Source: FEN-1073 sp963780865 (GTDB lineage: Bacteria; Chloroflexota; Anaerolineae; Anaerolineales; RBG-16-64-43). From it: 64,000 nucleotides of DNA. The stretch covers positions 62,001-126,000 of the forward strand of contig CAWADT010000016.1 in assembly GCA_963780865.1 (NCBI GenBank), written 5' to 3'. Numbering within the stretch: the first letter of the stretch is position 1; the number at the start of each line of letters is the position of its first letter. The notes beneath the pieces are model-generated. The model did not search any database. It was not told where the DNA came from and was given only the letters and a program-made list of their open reading frames with translations. Made by a program: the position numbers and the translations under genes. Positions 34,220 to 43,214 of the stretch are shown one piece after another.

Positions 34220-35416
34220 ATGAAAAAAGCCACCAGACAACAGACCAAAGAGCACAATCGCAACCTGATCCTGCGCCTCCTCTTCGAGAACGCGAGCATC
34301 AGCCGGGCGGAGATTTCCCGGTTGACCAGACTCACCCGCGCAACAGTCTCCGAGATCGTGGCGGAACTGCTCGCCGAGGGGTTGGTGGCGGAGCTGGGCC
34401 CGGGTAAATCGTTGGGCGGCAAAGCGCCCACGCTCCTGGGCTTGGTGGAGGATTCACGATATTTCATCGGATTGGATCTGGCGCGCAACCGCTTTTCGGG
34501 CGCGATTGTGAATCTTCGCGGGAAGATCATCAAGCGAATCGACCTCCCGGAGGACAGCAACGCGGAGAAAGCGCTGGCGCTGGTATTCGAGATTCTGGAT
34601 TCGCTCATCGGGCTTTCCATTAAACCTCTGGCCGGAATTGGCATCGGCGCGCCCGGCCTCGTGAACTCGGCCGAGGGCGTGGTGGTCAATGCGGTCAACC
34701 TCGATTGGCAGAACTTGCCGCTTGCGCGCCTTCTCCAGGAACGCTACCGGATTCCTGTGGCCGTGCTGAACGACAGCCAAGCTGCCGCCATGGGCGAGTT
34801 TACCTACGGGGAAGGGCACTCCGCGGAGGATAGCCTGATTGTCATCAATGTCCGCTACGGCATCGGCGCCGGCGTAATCATTCACGGCGGTCTGTTCCAG
34901 GGAGATGGGGGCGGCGCCGGGGAGATCGGCCACGTGGTGGTCCAGCCGGAAGGCGGCGTGCTCTGCCGCTGCGGGAACACCGGCTGTCTGGAAACAGTGG
35001 CCAGCGTTCAGGCGGTGGAACGGCGGGCGTTGCAGTTGATGCACCAGGGGGGATCAGACTATCTGCCCTCCGAAGGCCAGTCGATGAGTTTGGACGATCT
35101 GGAGCGGGCCTTTCGCGCGGGAGATCCGGCGGTGCGGCAGGCGGTATTGGAATCCGGCCAGGCGCTCGGCGCCGCCATCTCCAATCTGGTGGGAGCATTG
35201 AACATTCAGACGGTCGTCCTCTCCGGAGAGCTGACGCGCTTCGGCCAGCCGTGGCTGGATGCCGTTCGCCAGACGATGACCCGCACGGCGCTCGTGCGGT
35301 TGACGCAGAACACGCGCATCGAGATCGGCAAACTCGGGCCGAACGGGATTATTCTCGGCGCCTCGGCCGTTCTCCTTCGAAACTACTCGCTGCTCTTCAA
35401 TCATCCTTCCGCCTAA
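34220..35416 (+). CDS. ROK-family transcriptional repressor
   Basis: 398 residues. A winged HTH (about 10-70; NASISRAEISRLTRLTRATVSEIVAELL) is fused to a ROK sugar-kinase-like domain, the NagC/Mlc/XylR design. The ROK zinc site CRCGNTGCLE is present near 252-261, and GIGAPGLV and the DLAR phosphate loop are recognisable. Such proteins sense a sugar or sugar phosphate and repress catabolic operons. It heads a run of eight co-directional genes for amino-sugar use and is probably autoregulated through the inverted repeat at its promoter. GlcNAc-6-P or glucosamine phosphate would be a reasonable inducer, by inference. Confidence 0.92.
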   Translation: MKKATRQQTKEHNRNLILRLLFENASISRAEISRLTRLTRATVSEIVAELLAEGLVAELGPGKSLGGKAPTLLGLVEDSRYFIGLDLARNRFSGAIVNLRGKIIKRIDLPEDSNAEKALALVFEILDSLIGLSIKPLAGIGIGAPGLVNSAEGVVVNAVNLDWQNLPLARLLQERYRIPVAVLNDSQAAAMGEFTYGEGHSAEDSLIVINVRYGIGAGVIIHGGLFQGDGGGAGEIGHVVVQPEGGVLCRCGNTGCLETVASVQAVERRALQLMHQGGSDYLPSEGQSMSLDDLERAFRAGDPAVRQAVLESGQALGAAISNLVGALNIQTVVLSGELTRFGQPWLDAVRQTMTRTALVRLTQNTRIEIGKLGPNGIILGASAVLLRNYSLLFNHPSA

Positions 35417-35430
35417 CACGCAGGGACCCG

Positions 35431-36834
35431 ATGACTTCCGCCGTTTTGCCGCTGATTAAACCTCCCCTCACCCCGCCGCTCGATCCGGGCTTCCGACCGG
35501 CGGCGCTGGCTCACCGCGCCTTCCACAAACGCACGGAAGGGTGCGGCGTGCCGCTCGTCATAGGGTTGGTTCGCGAAAATGACGTGCTCTCCCGCTTTGA
35601 AACCCTCGTCCTGCCGGAGGGGCACCCGGATTTCAATGCGAACTTCTTTTATGCGGAACGGCTGGTGAAGTTCCTGCTCTGGCAGCGGGGAGGGTTCCAG
35701 TTGTTCATCGGCGGCCCGGGCGCAATCGGCGAGCACATCCGCAGCGTGTATTCTCCCGACGGGGCGGGCCGGTTCGACGTCCGCTTTATGGGGGAGCAGG
35801 TGTATGAAAAGCCCTTCTCGGTCGTCCCCTGCGCGGCGGAGGAGATTCCCTCCGCCAACGAGGCGGGAAAATCGCTCGGCCGCCGCCTCGACGGTTGCCG
35901 CATCGGGTTCGATCTGGGCGCATCCGACCGCAAGGTAAGCGCCGTCGTCGACGGCCGCGTCGTCTTCAGCGAAGAGGTCGTTTGGGAGCCGGGGAAACAG
36001 GCGGACCCGGAGTATCACTACCACGAGTTGCTCGCCTCGATCCGCTCCGCGGCGGCCAAAATGCCGCGGGTGGATGCCATCGGCGGGAGTTCGGCCGGCA
36101 TCCTCATCGACAATCGCCCGATGGTCGCTTCGCTCTTCCGCGCGGTGCCCCCCGAACGGTACGACGCCGTGCACGGATTGTTCCTGCGCATCCGCCGGGA
36201 GATGGGGGTTCCGGTGGAGGTGCTCAACGATGGCGATGTAACCGCGCTGGCCGGATCGATGTCGCTCGACGAAAACGGCGTGCTCGGGATCGCCATGGGC
36301 TCCAGCGAAGCGGCGGGGTTTGTGGACCGCAATGGACGCATTCTCGGCTGGCTGAACGAGCTGGCGTTCGCACCGGTGGATTACAACCCGGCTGCCCCCG
36401 TCGACGAGTGGTCCGGCGGCTCCGGATGCGGCTCGCTGTACTTCTCGCAGCAGTGCGTATTCCGCCTCGCGCCAAAAGCCGGGATCGCCATTCCACAGGA
36501 TGTAACCGACGCCGAAAAGCTGAAGTTCGTCCAGATCCTGCTCGAACGCGATCATGCCGGCGCGCGCCAAATCTGGCAGACGATGGGAATCTATTTGGGC
36601 TACGGGCTCGCGCATTATGCGGAGTTCTACGACGCCGATCACGTTCTCATCCTGGGACGGTGCACCTCCGGCAGGGGAGGGGAGATCCTCCTGCAGCAAG
36701 CCCGGCTCGTGCTCGGGACCGATTTCCCGGATCTGGCGGAACGGTTGGATATCCGTCTGCCGGATGAAAAAAGCCGGCGCATCGGTCAATCGATCGCGGC
36801 GGCCAGCCTTCCGGTCATCCCGGCGATCGTATAG
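35431..36834 (+). CDS. ROK-like sugar kinase
   Basis: 467 residues with an actin-like ATPase fold. The phosphate-1 motif RIGFDLGASDRKVSAVVDG lies near residue 152, GSSAGILIDNRP near 225, and the GIAMGSSEAAGF and GWLNELAF regions follow. An N-terminal region of about 150 residues is not typical of ROK kinases and may fold separately. In this neighbourhood the best guess is a kinase for glucosamine or GlcNAc, but no substrate residue proves it. It begins 14 bases after the regulator and is followed after 9 bases by the deacetylase, so the three are one transcript. Confidence 0.78.
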   Translation: MTSAVLPLIKPPLTPPLDPGFRPAALAHRAFHKRTEGCGVPLVIGLVRENDVLSRFETLVLPEGHPDFNANFFYAERLVKFLLWQRGGFQLFIGGPGAIGEHIRSVYSPDGAGRFDVRFMGEQVYEKPFSVVPCAAEEIPSANEAGKSLGRRLDGCRIGFDLGASDRKVSAVVDGRVVFSEEVVWEPGKQADPEYHYHELLASIRSAAAKMPRVDAIGGSSAGILIDNRPMVASLFRAVPPERYDAVHGLFLRIRREMGVPVEVLNDGDVTALAGSMSLDENGVLGIAMGSSEAAGFVDRNGRILGWLNELAFAPVDYNPAAPVDEWSGGSGCGSLYFSQQCVFRLAPKAGIAIPQDVTDAEKLKFVQILLERDHAGARQIWQTMGIYLGYGLAHYAEFYDADHVLILGRCTSGRGGEILLQQARLVLGTDFPDLAERLDIRLPDEKSRRIGQSIAAASLPVIPAIV

Positions 36835-36843
36835 GAGTTCCCG

Positions 36844-37692
36844 ATGAAATTGGCATCCGCAACCGCGGAAATATTCATCCCCGACGGCGCCGCCGAAGAA
36901 GCCGCGCTGGCGCGAACGACCCACCTGGCGATTTCCGCGCATCAGGACGATATCGAGATCATGGCGGCCGGACCCATCCTGCACTGCTATCACAATGCCG
37001 CGGAATGGTTTACCGGCGTCGTCGTTTCCGATGGCCGCGGTTCTCCCCGCGCGGGCCTCTACGCAAAATATTCCGACGAGGAAATGCACGCCATCCGGTT
37101 CCAGGAACAGAAAAAAGCCGCCACGATCGGAGAGTACTCCGCGCAGATCCTGCTGGATTATCCGGGCCGCATTGTGAAGGACAGTTCGCAGAAAGCGCCC
37201 GTGGACGATATTGCCGCGGTGCTCCAGGCGGCAAAACCCAAGGTGGTGTTCACCCATAACCTGGCGGATAAACACGACACTCATGTGGCCGTCGCGCTGC
37301 GGGTGGTGGCCGCCATCCGCCGGATGGAGAGAGCGGATCGGCCGCAGCATCTCTACGGCTGCGAGGTTTGGCGCGATCTGGATTGGCTGAACGACGAGGA
37401 AAAGGTGACGTTCGATCTTTCAAGCCATGAGAGCCTGCAGGCAGCGCTCTTGGGCGTATACGATTCCCAAATTGCCGGTGGGAAGCGCTACGACCTGGCC
37501 AGCATGGGCCGACGGCGCGCCAACGCCACCTATTATGAATCCCATGGCGTCGATACTTCCACGGGGATGTCGTACGCGATGGACCTTACGCCGCTTATCC
37601 AGGATGACGGGAAAGAAATCGGCGGATTTATCCTGGACCACCTTCGGCGCTTTTCCAAAGATGTGGAAGATCAGCTGGCGCGCTTGGCGTAA
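36844..37692 (+). CDS. PIG-L-family N-deacetylase of the amino-sugar locus
   Basis: A 282-residue zinc deacetylase of the PIG-L superfamily with the variant metal motif AISAHQDDIEIMA (about 31-43) and a second motif DKHDTHVAV. Relatives include archaeal diacetylchitobiose deacetylase and GlcNAc-conjugate deacetylases. Set between a sugar kinase and a sugar ABC transporter, it probably deacetylates imported GlcNAc or chitobiose, replacing NagA. AGGAG lies before the ATG. It is clearly different from the AHPDDE-type protein at 21618. Confidence 0.87.
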   Translation: MKLASATAEIFIPDGAAEEAALARTTHLAISAHQDDIEIMAAGPILHCYHNAAEWFTGVVVSDGRGSPRAGLYAKYSDEEMHAIRFQEQKKAATIGEYSAQILLDYPGRIVKDSSQKAPVDDIAAVLQAAKPKVVFTHNLADKHDTHVAVALRVVAAIRRMERADRPQHLYGCEVWRDLDWLNDEEKVTFDLSSHESLQAALLGVYDSQIAGGKRYDLASMGRRRANATYYESHGVDTSTGMSYAMDLTPLIQDDGKEIGGFILDHLRRFSKDVEDQLARLA

Positions 37693-37773
37693 TCCGCCGG
37701 GGAGAAAGTTGTTCGATGGGCGCTTTTATCCCAAAAAACTCAACGCGCAATTTTCGGCGAGGAAAGGAGGAAG

Positions 37774-37851
37774 ATGTCCGAAAGATATCATGAAATCTTC
37801 ACCATGAGATCTATCCGGTCCAATCGAATCCGTTTCTATCGAGTGAGATGA
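37774..37851 (+). CDS. Possible 25-codon upstream ORF
   Basis: ATG with a very strong SD (GGAAAGGAGGAAG) opens a 25-residue Arg-rich reading frame, MSERYHEIFTMRSIRSNRIR then FYRVR. It ends TGA directly before the AAAGGAG that serves the sugar-binding lipoprotein. It could couple translation or act as a leader. No homology is claimed. Confidence 0.35.
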   Translation: MSERYHEIFTMRSIRSNRIRFYRVR

Positions 37852-37866
37852 AAGGAGAGTTCCAAA

Positions 37867-39273
37867 ATGCGTAGCAAGATACTTGCCCTTTGTGCTCTCG
37901 GCGCCGTCCTCCTGGCTGCCTGCACAACGGCCACCCCCGTGGCCACGACGGCCCCTGGAGCCACGTCGGCTCCCGTAGCCACGACGGCCCCTATGGCTGC
38001 GGCCACGACGGCCCCCGTAGCCGCCACCCTCAAGATCTATCTTCTGGACTACACAGCGGATACGATCGCATGGCTCAATAGCACTATTAACCCAGCCTTT
38101 GAGGCCGCTCACCCTGGCGTGAAAGTTCAAATCACCCAGGGAACATGGAGCGGGTGGGCCACGACCTTCGCCAGCTGGTTCACGGTTGGTTCAGGCCCCG
38201 ATATCATCAATCTCGGTTCTGAAATGAACTCCATGTTTGGCGACAGCCTTGCCGATATGACGAAATATCTCGGTAAAGCGGCCTATCCCGACATCGCGAA
38301 TTTCGGTCCGTCCCTCGATAATGCGACTTGGAAAGGCATGATCCGCGGTCTGCCGATCTTCACGGCTCCGCGCTACTCCTTCTGCCGGACCGACCTAATG
38401 GCCGCCGGCGGTTGGAATGCCCAGCCGCAAAACTTCGCGGACTGGGTCAAGTTCGCGAAAGACCTATCCAAGATTGATCCCGCCACCAACTCCCTCACCC
38501 AGCAAGCACTCGTCCCGGTGGACGCCGGCTCGATGGCGGACTGGCAGTGGTGGCTCCTGGTCTACTGGTCCTTGAACGGACAGCTCTATAAGTCCGACGG
38601 CGTAACCCCGAACTTCGACTCCGCGGAAGCCAAGGCGACGACGCAATTCATCTCCGACATGCGGATTGCCACCTACGGCCCCGCCACCAAAGCGGTGGGT
38701 GCTCTGCCCGCGGGCAAGGGTTCCGTGATCGATGTCAACCCAGATACCGGCAAAGAGAACGGCGCTGTCTGCCTCGAGCACTCCGGCTGGGCGGCTCCTG
38801 CGCTCTCGCTCGCCGATAAATCCCCGAACCCGATCTACAATAAGATCAGCATCGAGCCGTTCCAGGGCGATAAAGCCAACTTCCCGAACAGCAAACCCGT
38901 TGTGCTAGCCTTCAATGACTGGCTGGGCGTTGCCGGCTATAGCGCGAATCAGGCGTTGGCCGCGGATTGGCTAAAGGCGGCGTTTACGAAGGAAGCCAAT
39001 AATAAATGGAACGAGACGATGGGGCTGATCCCCTCCCGCAACGATGCGCAGTACGGTTTCGTCGTGGACAATGCGGCCCTGAAACGCGAAGCGGAACTCG
39101 CTTCGCAATACGGCGTCGGCTTTGCGAACATCTATGACTCGGCCAAGCTTTCGACGATCATGCAGGAAAAGTTGGGCAAGCTCGTAACTGGCGAGTTGTC
39201 CGTGGCTGACGTCCTGTCGCAAATCCAGACGGAATATACCCAGGCTTTGAAAGACGACGGAGTAATTAAGTAA
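37867..39273 (+). CDS. Sugar-binding lipoprotein of an ABC importer
   Basis: A 468-residue extracellular solute-binding protein (family 1). The signal peptide and lipobox VLLAAC give lipid-modified Cys19. A Thr/Ala/Pro-rich linker (about 22-55) tethers the two-lobed binding domain (LKIYLLDYTADTIAWLNSTI, then HPGVKVQITQGTW and so on). Aromatic-rich stretches fit an oligosaccharide ligand. SD AAAGGAG is in place. It supplies the two permeases downstream. No ATPase gene is present; a shared MsmK-like ATPase elsewhere is assumed. Confidence 0.93.
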   Translation: MRSKILALCALGAVLLAACTTATPVATTAPGATSAPVATTAPMAAATTAPVAATLKIYLLDYTADTIAWLNSTINPAFEAAHPGVKVQITQGTWSGWATTFASWFTVGSGPDIINLGSEMNSMFGDSLADMTKYLGKAAYPDIANFGPSLDNATWKGMIRGLPIFTAPRYSFCRTDLMAAGGWNAQPQNFADWVKFAKDLSKIDPATNSLTQQALVPVDAGSMADWQWWLLVYWSLNGQLYKSDGVTPNFDSAEAKATTQFISDMRIATYGPATKAVGALPAGKGSVIDVNPDTGKENGAVCLEHSGWAAPALSLADKSPNPIYNKISIEPFQGDKANFPNSKPVVLAFNDWLGVAGYSANQALAADWLKAAFTKEANNKWNETMGLIPSRNDAQYGFVVDNAALKREAELASQYGVGFANIYDSAKLSTIMQEKLGKLVTGELSVADVLSQIQTEYTQALKDDGVIK

Positions 39274-39284
39274 TTTTGTTCGGT

Positions 39285-39326
39285 GAAGGTGTTGGGTGGG
39301 AGCTTTCGCTCCCACCCAACACCTTC
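39285..39326 (+). promoter_or_regulatory. 19-bp perfect hairpin between binding protein and permease
   Basis: GAAGGTGTTGGGTGGGAGC, loop TTTC, and its exact complement, without a following T-run. It is typical of mRNA-stabilising or partial-attenuation structures that give more binding protein than permease. Confidence 0.75.
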
Positions 39327-39343
39327 CTTGCGGAGTGGATCCC

Positions 39344-40498
39344 ATGCCAACTAATCCCTATTTATCCGCGTTGCTTTGGGTCCTTATCACAGTCGCTTTC
39401 ATTATCACGTCGAGTTTCCTCGTAGGCACCCTCGCGCGGTTTATTGCCAAACTGGCAGGTGCTACGCAGAGAAAACAGGCCAATACCTTTACCGGCTATG
39501 TATTCGCATCGCCATGGATTGTGGGCTTCTGCATATTTGTGATTTTCCCCATGGGCCTCTCGCTCTACTGGAGCTTTACAAATTACCGGATTGCCAGCGC
39601 CCAGCCCCTGCAGTGGCTTGGGTTGCAAAACTATAGCCGCCTGCTGCTTGAAGATAAGGGGTTCCGGGCGTCCATTGTTAATACCCTTTTTCTTACCGTA
39701 ATCGGTCTGCCCCTGCAAATGGCGGTCGCTCTATTATTGGCCGTGATGCTTAATCAAAAAACGCGCGGGGAGCGCGGGTTCCGCATGGCTTTCTATCTTC
39801 CGGTCGTTCTTGGGTTTAACACTGCGGTGCTGCTCTGCTGGCGCATGATGTTGAATACCGGAACCGGCATTATTAACCAGATCATCCGCGCCACGATTCG
39901 GATCTTTCCGCCTCTCGGTTACCTCAATCGAGCGACCATCATGGTGGTGGAACTGATCAATGCTTTTTTCCTTGGAATCAGTAATGGCAATTTCACCTTG
40001 TTAAATAATCTTATCGCGACGGGTTTTCCGGCCGCCAACCGCGTTCCTTCCTGGGTGGAAAGCCCTCTGTGGTCGAAAATGTCCGTCGTATTGCTCATGG
40101 TGTGGGGTTGCGGCGCGATGATGCTGATTTTCCTGGCCGGGTTGAAAAACATTCCCACCGAAATGCTGGAAGCGGCGGAAGTGGACGGAGCGAATCCATG
40201 GATGCGCTTCTGGAGGATTTCCTTCCCGCTCCTCTCGCCGTACATTTTTTATAATTTGGTTGTGGGCTTGATTGCGGCCATGCAAATCTTCGAGCCGATC
40301 TGGGTGCTCTACCGGGATAATCAACCGCTCGCGCCTTCCGCGCAATCCATGGTGTATTATCTCTGGCAGTCCACCTTCTCCCATATGGAGATTGGATATG
40401 GGTCGGCCATTTCCTGGCTGATTCTGATTATCATTTTGATCGTTACGGTCATTCAGTTCCGGCTGCAAAATCGATGGGTGACGTACGAGCTGTATTAG
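39344..40498 (+). CDS. Sugar ABC transporter permease (MalF type)
   Basis: 384 residues with about eight hydrophobic helices. The cytoplasmic EAA loop that contacts the ATPase reads EAAEVDGANPWMRFWRISFP. An N-terminal helix and a basic loop precede the conserved YVFASPWIVGFCIFVIFP. It carries an extra external loop near ATIRIFPPLGYLNRATI. GGAG lies nine bases before the ATG at 39344; the frame extends upstream through the hairpin and that part is excluded. It partners the next permease, which starts 9 bases later. Confidence 0.93.
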   Translation: MPTNPYLSALLWVLITVAFIITSSFLVGTLARFIAKLAGATQRKQANTFTGYVFASPWIVGFCIFVIFPMGLSLYWSFTNYRIASAQPLQWLGLQNYSRLLLEDKGFRASIVNTLFLTVIGLPLQMAVALLLAVMLNQKTRGERGFRMAFYLPVVLGFNTAVLLCWRMMLNTGTGIINQIIRATIRIFPPLGYLNRATIMVVELINAFFLGISNGNFTLLNNLIATGFPAANRVPSWVESPLWSKMSVVLLMVWGCGAMMLIFLAGLKNIPTEMLEAAEVDGANPWMRFWRISFPLLSPYIFYNLVVGLIAAMQIFEPIWVLYRDNQPLAPSAQSMVYYLWQSTFSHMEIGYGSAISWLILIIILIVTVIQFRLQNRWVTYELY

Positions 40499-40507
40499 GA
40501 GGCCCGC

Positions 40508-41356
40508 ATGAACACGAGGATGATCTTTCCCGTTCTGGGAAAAATACTTCTCTATTTTGTATTGACCTTCGCCAGTATCCTTATGTGCTTTCCATTGTTC
40601 TGGATGATTTCCACTTCGCTAAAAACATTGGCGGAATCCAACGTGCCGGGAATTCTCTGGATACCAAATCATCCGACCCTGGAGGCGTATCGGGCAATCT
40701 TTACCAACACGGACTTCCTGCGCTCCTATTTTAATTCGGCTTTTTATACGGCCTTGGCGCTTTCAGGCACCCTGATCTCCATCTCCTTTGTGGCTTACGC
40801 CTTTAGCCATGTGGAATGGCCAGGGAAGAACGTGATTTTCTTCCTGATGCTTTCGACCATGATGATTCCAGCCCAAGCCTTAATCGTTCCCCAGTTTGTA
40901 TTGTTCAGCAAATTCGGCTGGGTGGGAACCTTCAATCCGATCATCCTTCCGGGTTTCTTTGCCGGAGGGGCGTCTTTTGTCTTCCTGCTGCGGCAAGCCA
41001 TGACCCAGTTGCCGAAAGAATTGGATGAATCGGCGTTCATGGACGGGGCCAATCACTTCCAAATTTGGTGGGAAATCATTATGCCGTTAGTGTCCGCGAC
41101 GGTGGCGACGATCGCCACGTTCCTATTTGTGGGGTTTTGGAACAGCCTGCTGGCTCCCTTGCTCTATCTGCAGACGAACGAACTATATACCCTGCCCCAA
41201 TACCTGGCCACACTCTATAATATCAACAGTCCCACGCAGCAATGGCCTACGATGATGACGGGCGCCGTTCTGACGACCGTTCCGCTGATGGTCGTATTCT
41301 TCTTTGCCCAGAAATATATTCTGGAGGGCATTTCGACGGTCGGCTTGAAAGGATAG
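40508..41356 (+). CDS. Sugar ABC transporter permease (MalG type)
   Basis: 282 residues with six membrane helices. The EAA loop is ESAFMDGANHFQIWWEIIMP and the C-terminus YILEGISTVGLKG is the usual ending of carbohydrate permeases of the MalG class. AGGAGG is placed just before the ATG. It completes the importer with the lipoprotein and MalF-type permease. Confidence 0.95.
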   Translation: MNTRMIFPVLGKILLYFVLTFASILMCFPLFWMISTSLKTLAESNVPGILWIPNHPTLEAYRAIFTNTDFLRSYFNSAFYTALALSGTLISISFVAYAFSHVEWPGKNVIFFLMLSTMMIPAQALIVPQFVLFSKFGWVGTFNPIILPGFFAGGASFVFLLRQAMTQLPKELDESAFMDGANHFQIWWEIIMPLVSATVATIATFLFVGFWNSLLAPLLYLQTNELYTLPQYLATLYNINSPTQQWPTMMTGAVLTTVPLMVVFFFAQKYILEGISTVGLKG

Positions 41357-41628
41357 GATTCTTGGAGCGGTATTGCCTAAAGGTCTGCCATGGCAGAGAC
41401 CATGGGAGAAGTTCGTCGCATGACGGATTGATCTATTGTGCGCCCGGGAAAGGCGTTGCTCGAAACGCGGATATTCCCCCGTTTCAGCGGCAATCCGTCT
41501 CCGTGGGAAATAGGAATAAGAAATGCCGGCGTTGAAAAATTGGGCAAGCCGGTCCGGCGAACTCCGCGAATGCGGCTGCCATACGGGTTGGAACGAAGCC
41601 ATTGACTATGGACTGAAAGGCAACGCCG

Positions 41629-41736
41629 TCACGGAAGTTCGACATATGGAATAAATAGAATAAGCAGGTAGATAAAAAAGCATATTGCAACCCCAATCAG
41701 AAAACCGACCAACAGGAGCTTTATAAAATCTTTCAC
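41629..41736 (-). CDS. Candidate 35-residue single-helix membrane peptide
   Basis: On the minus strand, GGAGG lies five bases before a GTG that opens a 35-codon frame. Its product is a short basic start (KDFIKLLL) followed by an uninterrupted hydrophobic helix (VGFLIGVAICFFIYLLILFI) and PYVELP. It is too short for usual gene finding. It sits in the 778-base gap between the MalG-type permease and the SIS gene, on the opposite strand. The SD and clean hydrophobic profile support it; function unknown. Confidence 0.5.
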   Translation of the reverse strand: MKDFIKLLLVGFLIGVAICFFIYLLILFIPYVELP

Positions 41737-42134
41737 GTGTGCCTCCGAAGGCAGGACCACACTTTCCAGTCGGACTCTTTGCGTCCGATAAATTGTACCA
41801 GCCCGAACGGGGTAATCTCCTCCCCCGCCGCTGTTTACCCAGGCCAGAGGGAAGAGAGCAGAACCGGCTCCCCTTTGATTTTTCCGAGATCTTCATGCAG
41901 AATATTGTTGTGCCGAAAGCTTTGGCAAGGTGAATAGGAAGTAACTTCCCTGGAGATCCTAGAGGTAATTTGGAAGGAAATGGTTGATCCTGACCATCCC
42001 GGCTTCTCCCGTCGACCAGGGGATTTTGAATGGGGGCATCGCGCGTAAATCCAGTCCGCACGGTCGGCGCGCAGCCGGCGAGGTTCCAAATCGGTCCGCC
42101 GGCAAAGGAAATTCATCGGAGGAAAAATAATCGG

Positions 42135-43172
42135 ATGATCGCCTTGGATGAGATCCGCGAACAACCGGACGTTCTGCAAAAATGGCTCGAAAGCCGGCTG
42201 GGAAGCGCGCGAAGCATAGCGCGAGAAATCCGCAGCCGGGGGATCGAATACGTTTATCTGGCCGCGCGTGGAACCTCCGACCATGCGGGGATCTACGCCC
42301 AATACGTCTGGGGTGCGCTGGCCGGATTGCCGGTGGCCTTGGCGACCCCGTCGCTGTTTACCCTCTATCGGACGCCCCCGCGATTGCACAAAGCCCTGGT
42401 GGTCGGGATTTCCCAATCCGGGGAATCGCCCGACATCGTGCAGGTGATCGAAGAAGCCCGCCGGCAGGGAGCTTCCACCATCGCCTTGACCAACTCGACC
42501 CAATCTCCGCTGGAGAAGGCGGCGGAATTCAACCTGAACCTCGCTACCGGACCGGAGCGGGCGGTGGCCGCCAGCAAGACGTATACCGCGGAACTCCTCG
42601 CCGTGGCCGCGCTTGGCGCGCTGCTTTCGAAAAAAGAAGATCTGGTCGATTCCTTGAATAAGGTCCCGATCGCAGTCCGGAGCGCGCTGGCGCTGGAGCC
42701 GGAGATCCAGCGGAAGGCGGCCGCGTATACCGGGTTGACCAATTGCCTGGTCATTGGGCGCGGATACAATTATTGCACCGCCCGCGAATGGGCGCTGAAG
42801 CTGAAGGAGCTTACCTACATTCATGCCGAAGCCTATTCCTCCGCGGATTTCCTGCATGGCCCGATCGCCGTCGTCGAAGCAGGAGATACCGTGATCGTCG
42901 TGGCTCCCTGCGGCCGCGCCGAGCAGGACATCCTTCATCTATTAGCCACTCTCCGGGATGAAAAACGGGCGCGCGTATTCCTTCTTTCCGATGACCAATC
43001 GCTGAAACCTTCCGTCCAAGACGAAATCCTGCTGCCGGTGAGCATTCCCGAGTGGCTCTCCCCGATCGTCGCAATCGTACCGGCCCAGATATTTTGTGTC
43101 CGCCTCGCGGAGGCGCTGGGTTTGGATCCGGATTCTCCGCGCGGGCTGCAAAAAGTTACCCGAACGCTTTAA
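42135..43172 (+). CDS. SIS-domain sugar-phosphate isomerase/deaminase (GlmS/GlmD-like)
   Basis: A 345-residue protein with two SIS domains, related to the isomerase half of GlmS and to SIS-type glucosamine-6-phosphate deaminases. Sugar-phosphate motifs: LAARGTSDHAG (about 38-48), VGISQSGESPDIVQVI (about 91-106), ALTNSTQSPLEKAAE, and SKTYTAELLA. The C-terminal half has RGYNYCTAREWALKLKELTYIHAEA and the catalytic-region Glu/His around FLHGPIAVVE. There is no glutaminase domain, so it should interconvert glucosamine-6-P and fructose-6-P plus ammonia, here in the degradative direction. An SD GGAGG lies 12 bases before the ATG. Confidence 0.88.
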   Translation: MIALDEIREQPDVLQKWLESRLGSARSIAREIRSRGIEYVYLAARGTSDHAGIYAQYVWGALAGLPVALATPSLFTLYRTPPRLHKALVVGISQSGESPDIVQVIEEARRQGASTIALTNSTQSPLEKAAEFNLNLATGPERAVAASKTYTAELLAVAALGALLSKKEDLVDSLNKVPIAVRSALALEPEIQRKAAAYTGLTNCLVIGRGYNYCTAREWALKLKELTYIHAEAYSSADFLHGPIAVVEAGDTVIVVAPCGRAEQDILHLLATLRDEKRARVFLLSDDQSLKPSVQDEILLPVSIPEWLSPIVAIVPAQIFCVRLAEALGLDPDSPRGLQKVTRTL

Positions 43173-43214
43173 CCGAGCGATCCCGGGACGAATCCGAATA
43201 AAAGGAAAATACGC

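Noticed and set aside
35413..37350. A 645-codon open frame on the minus strand
   Set aside because: Antisense to the ROK-like kinase and PIG-L genes, which have clear motifs and SDs; the product is Arg/His/Gly-rich without family features.
41835..42938. A 367-codon open frame on the minus strand
   Set aside because: Antisense to the SIS gene; Arg-rich shadow frame.
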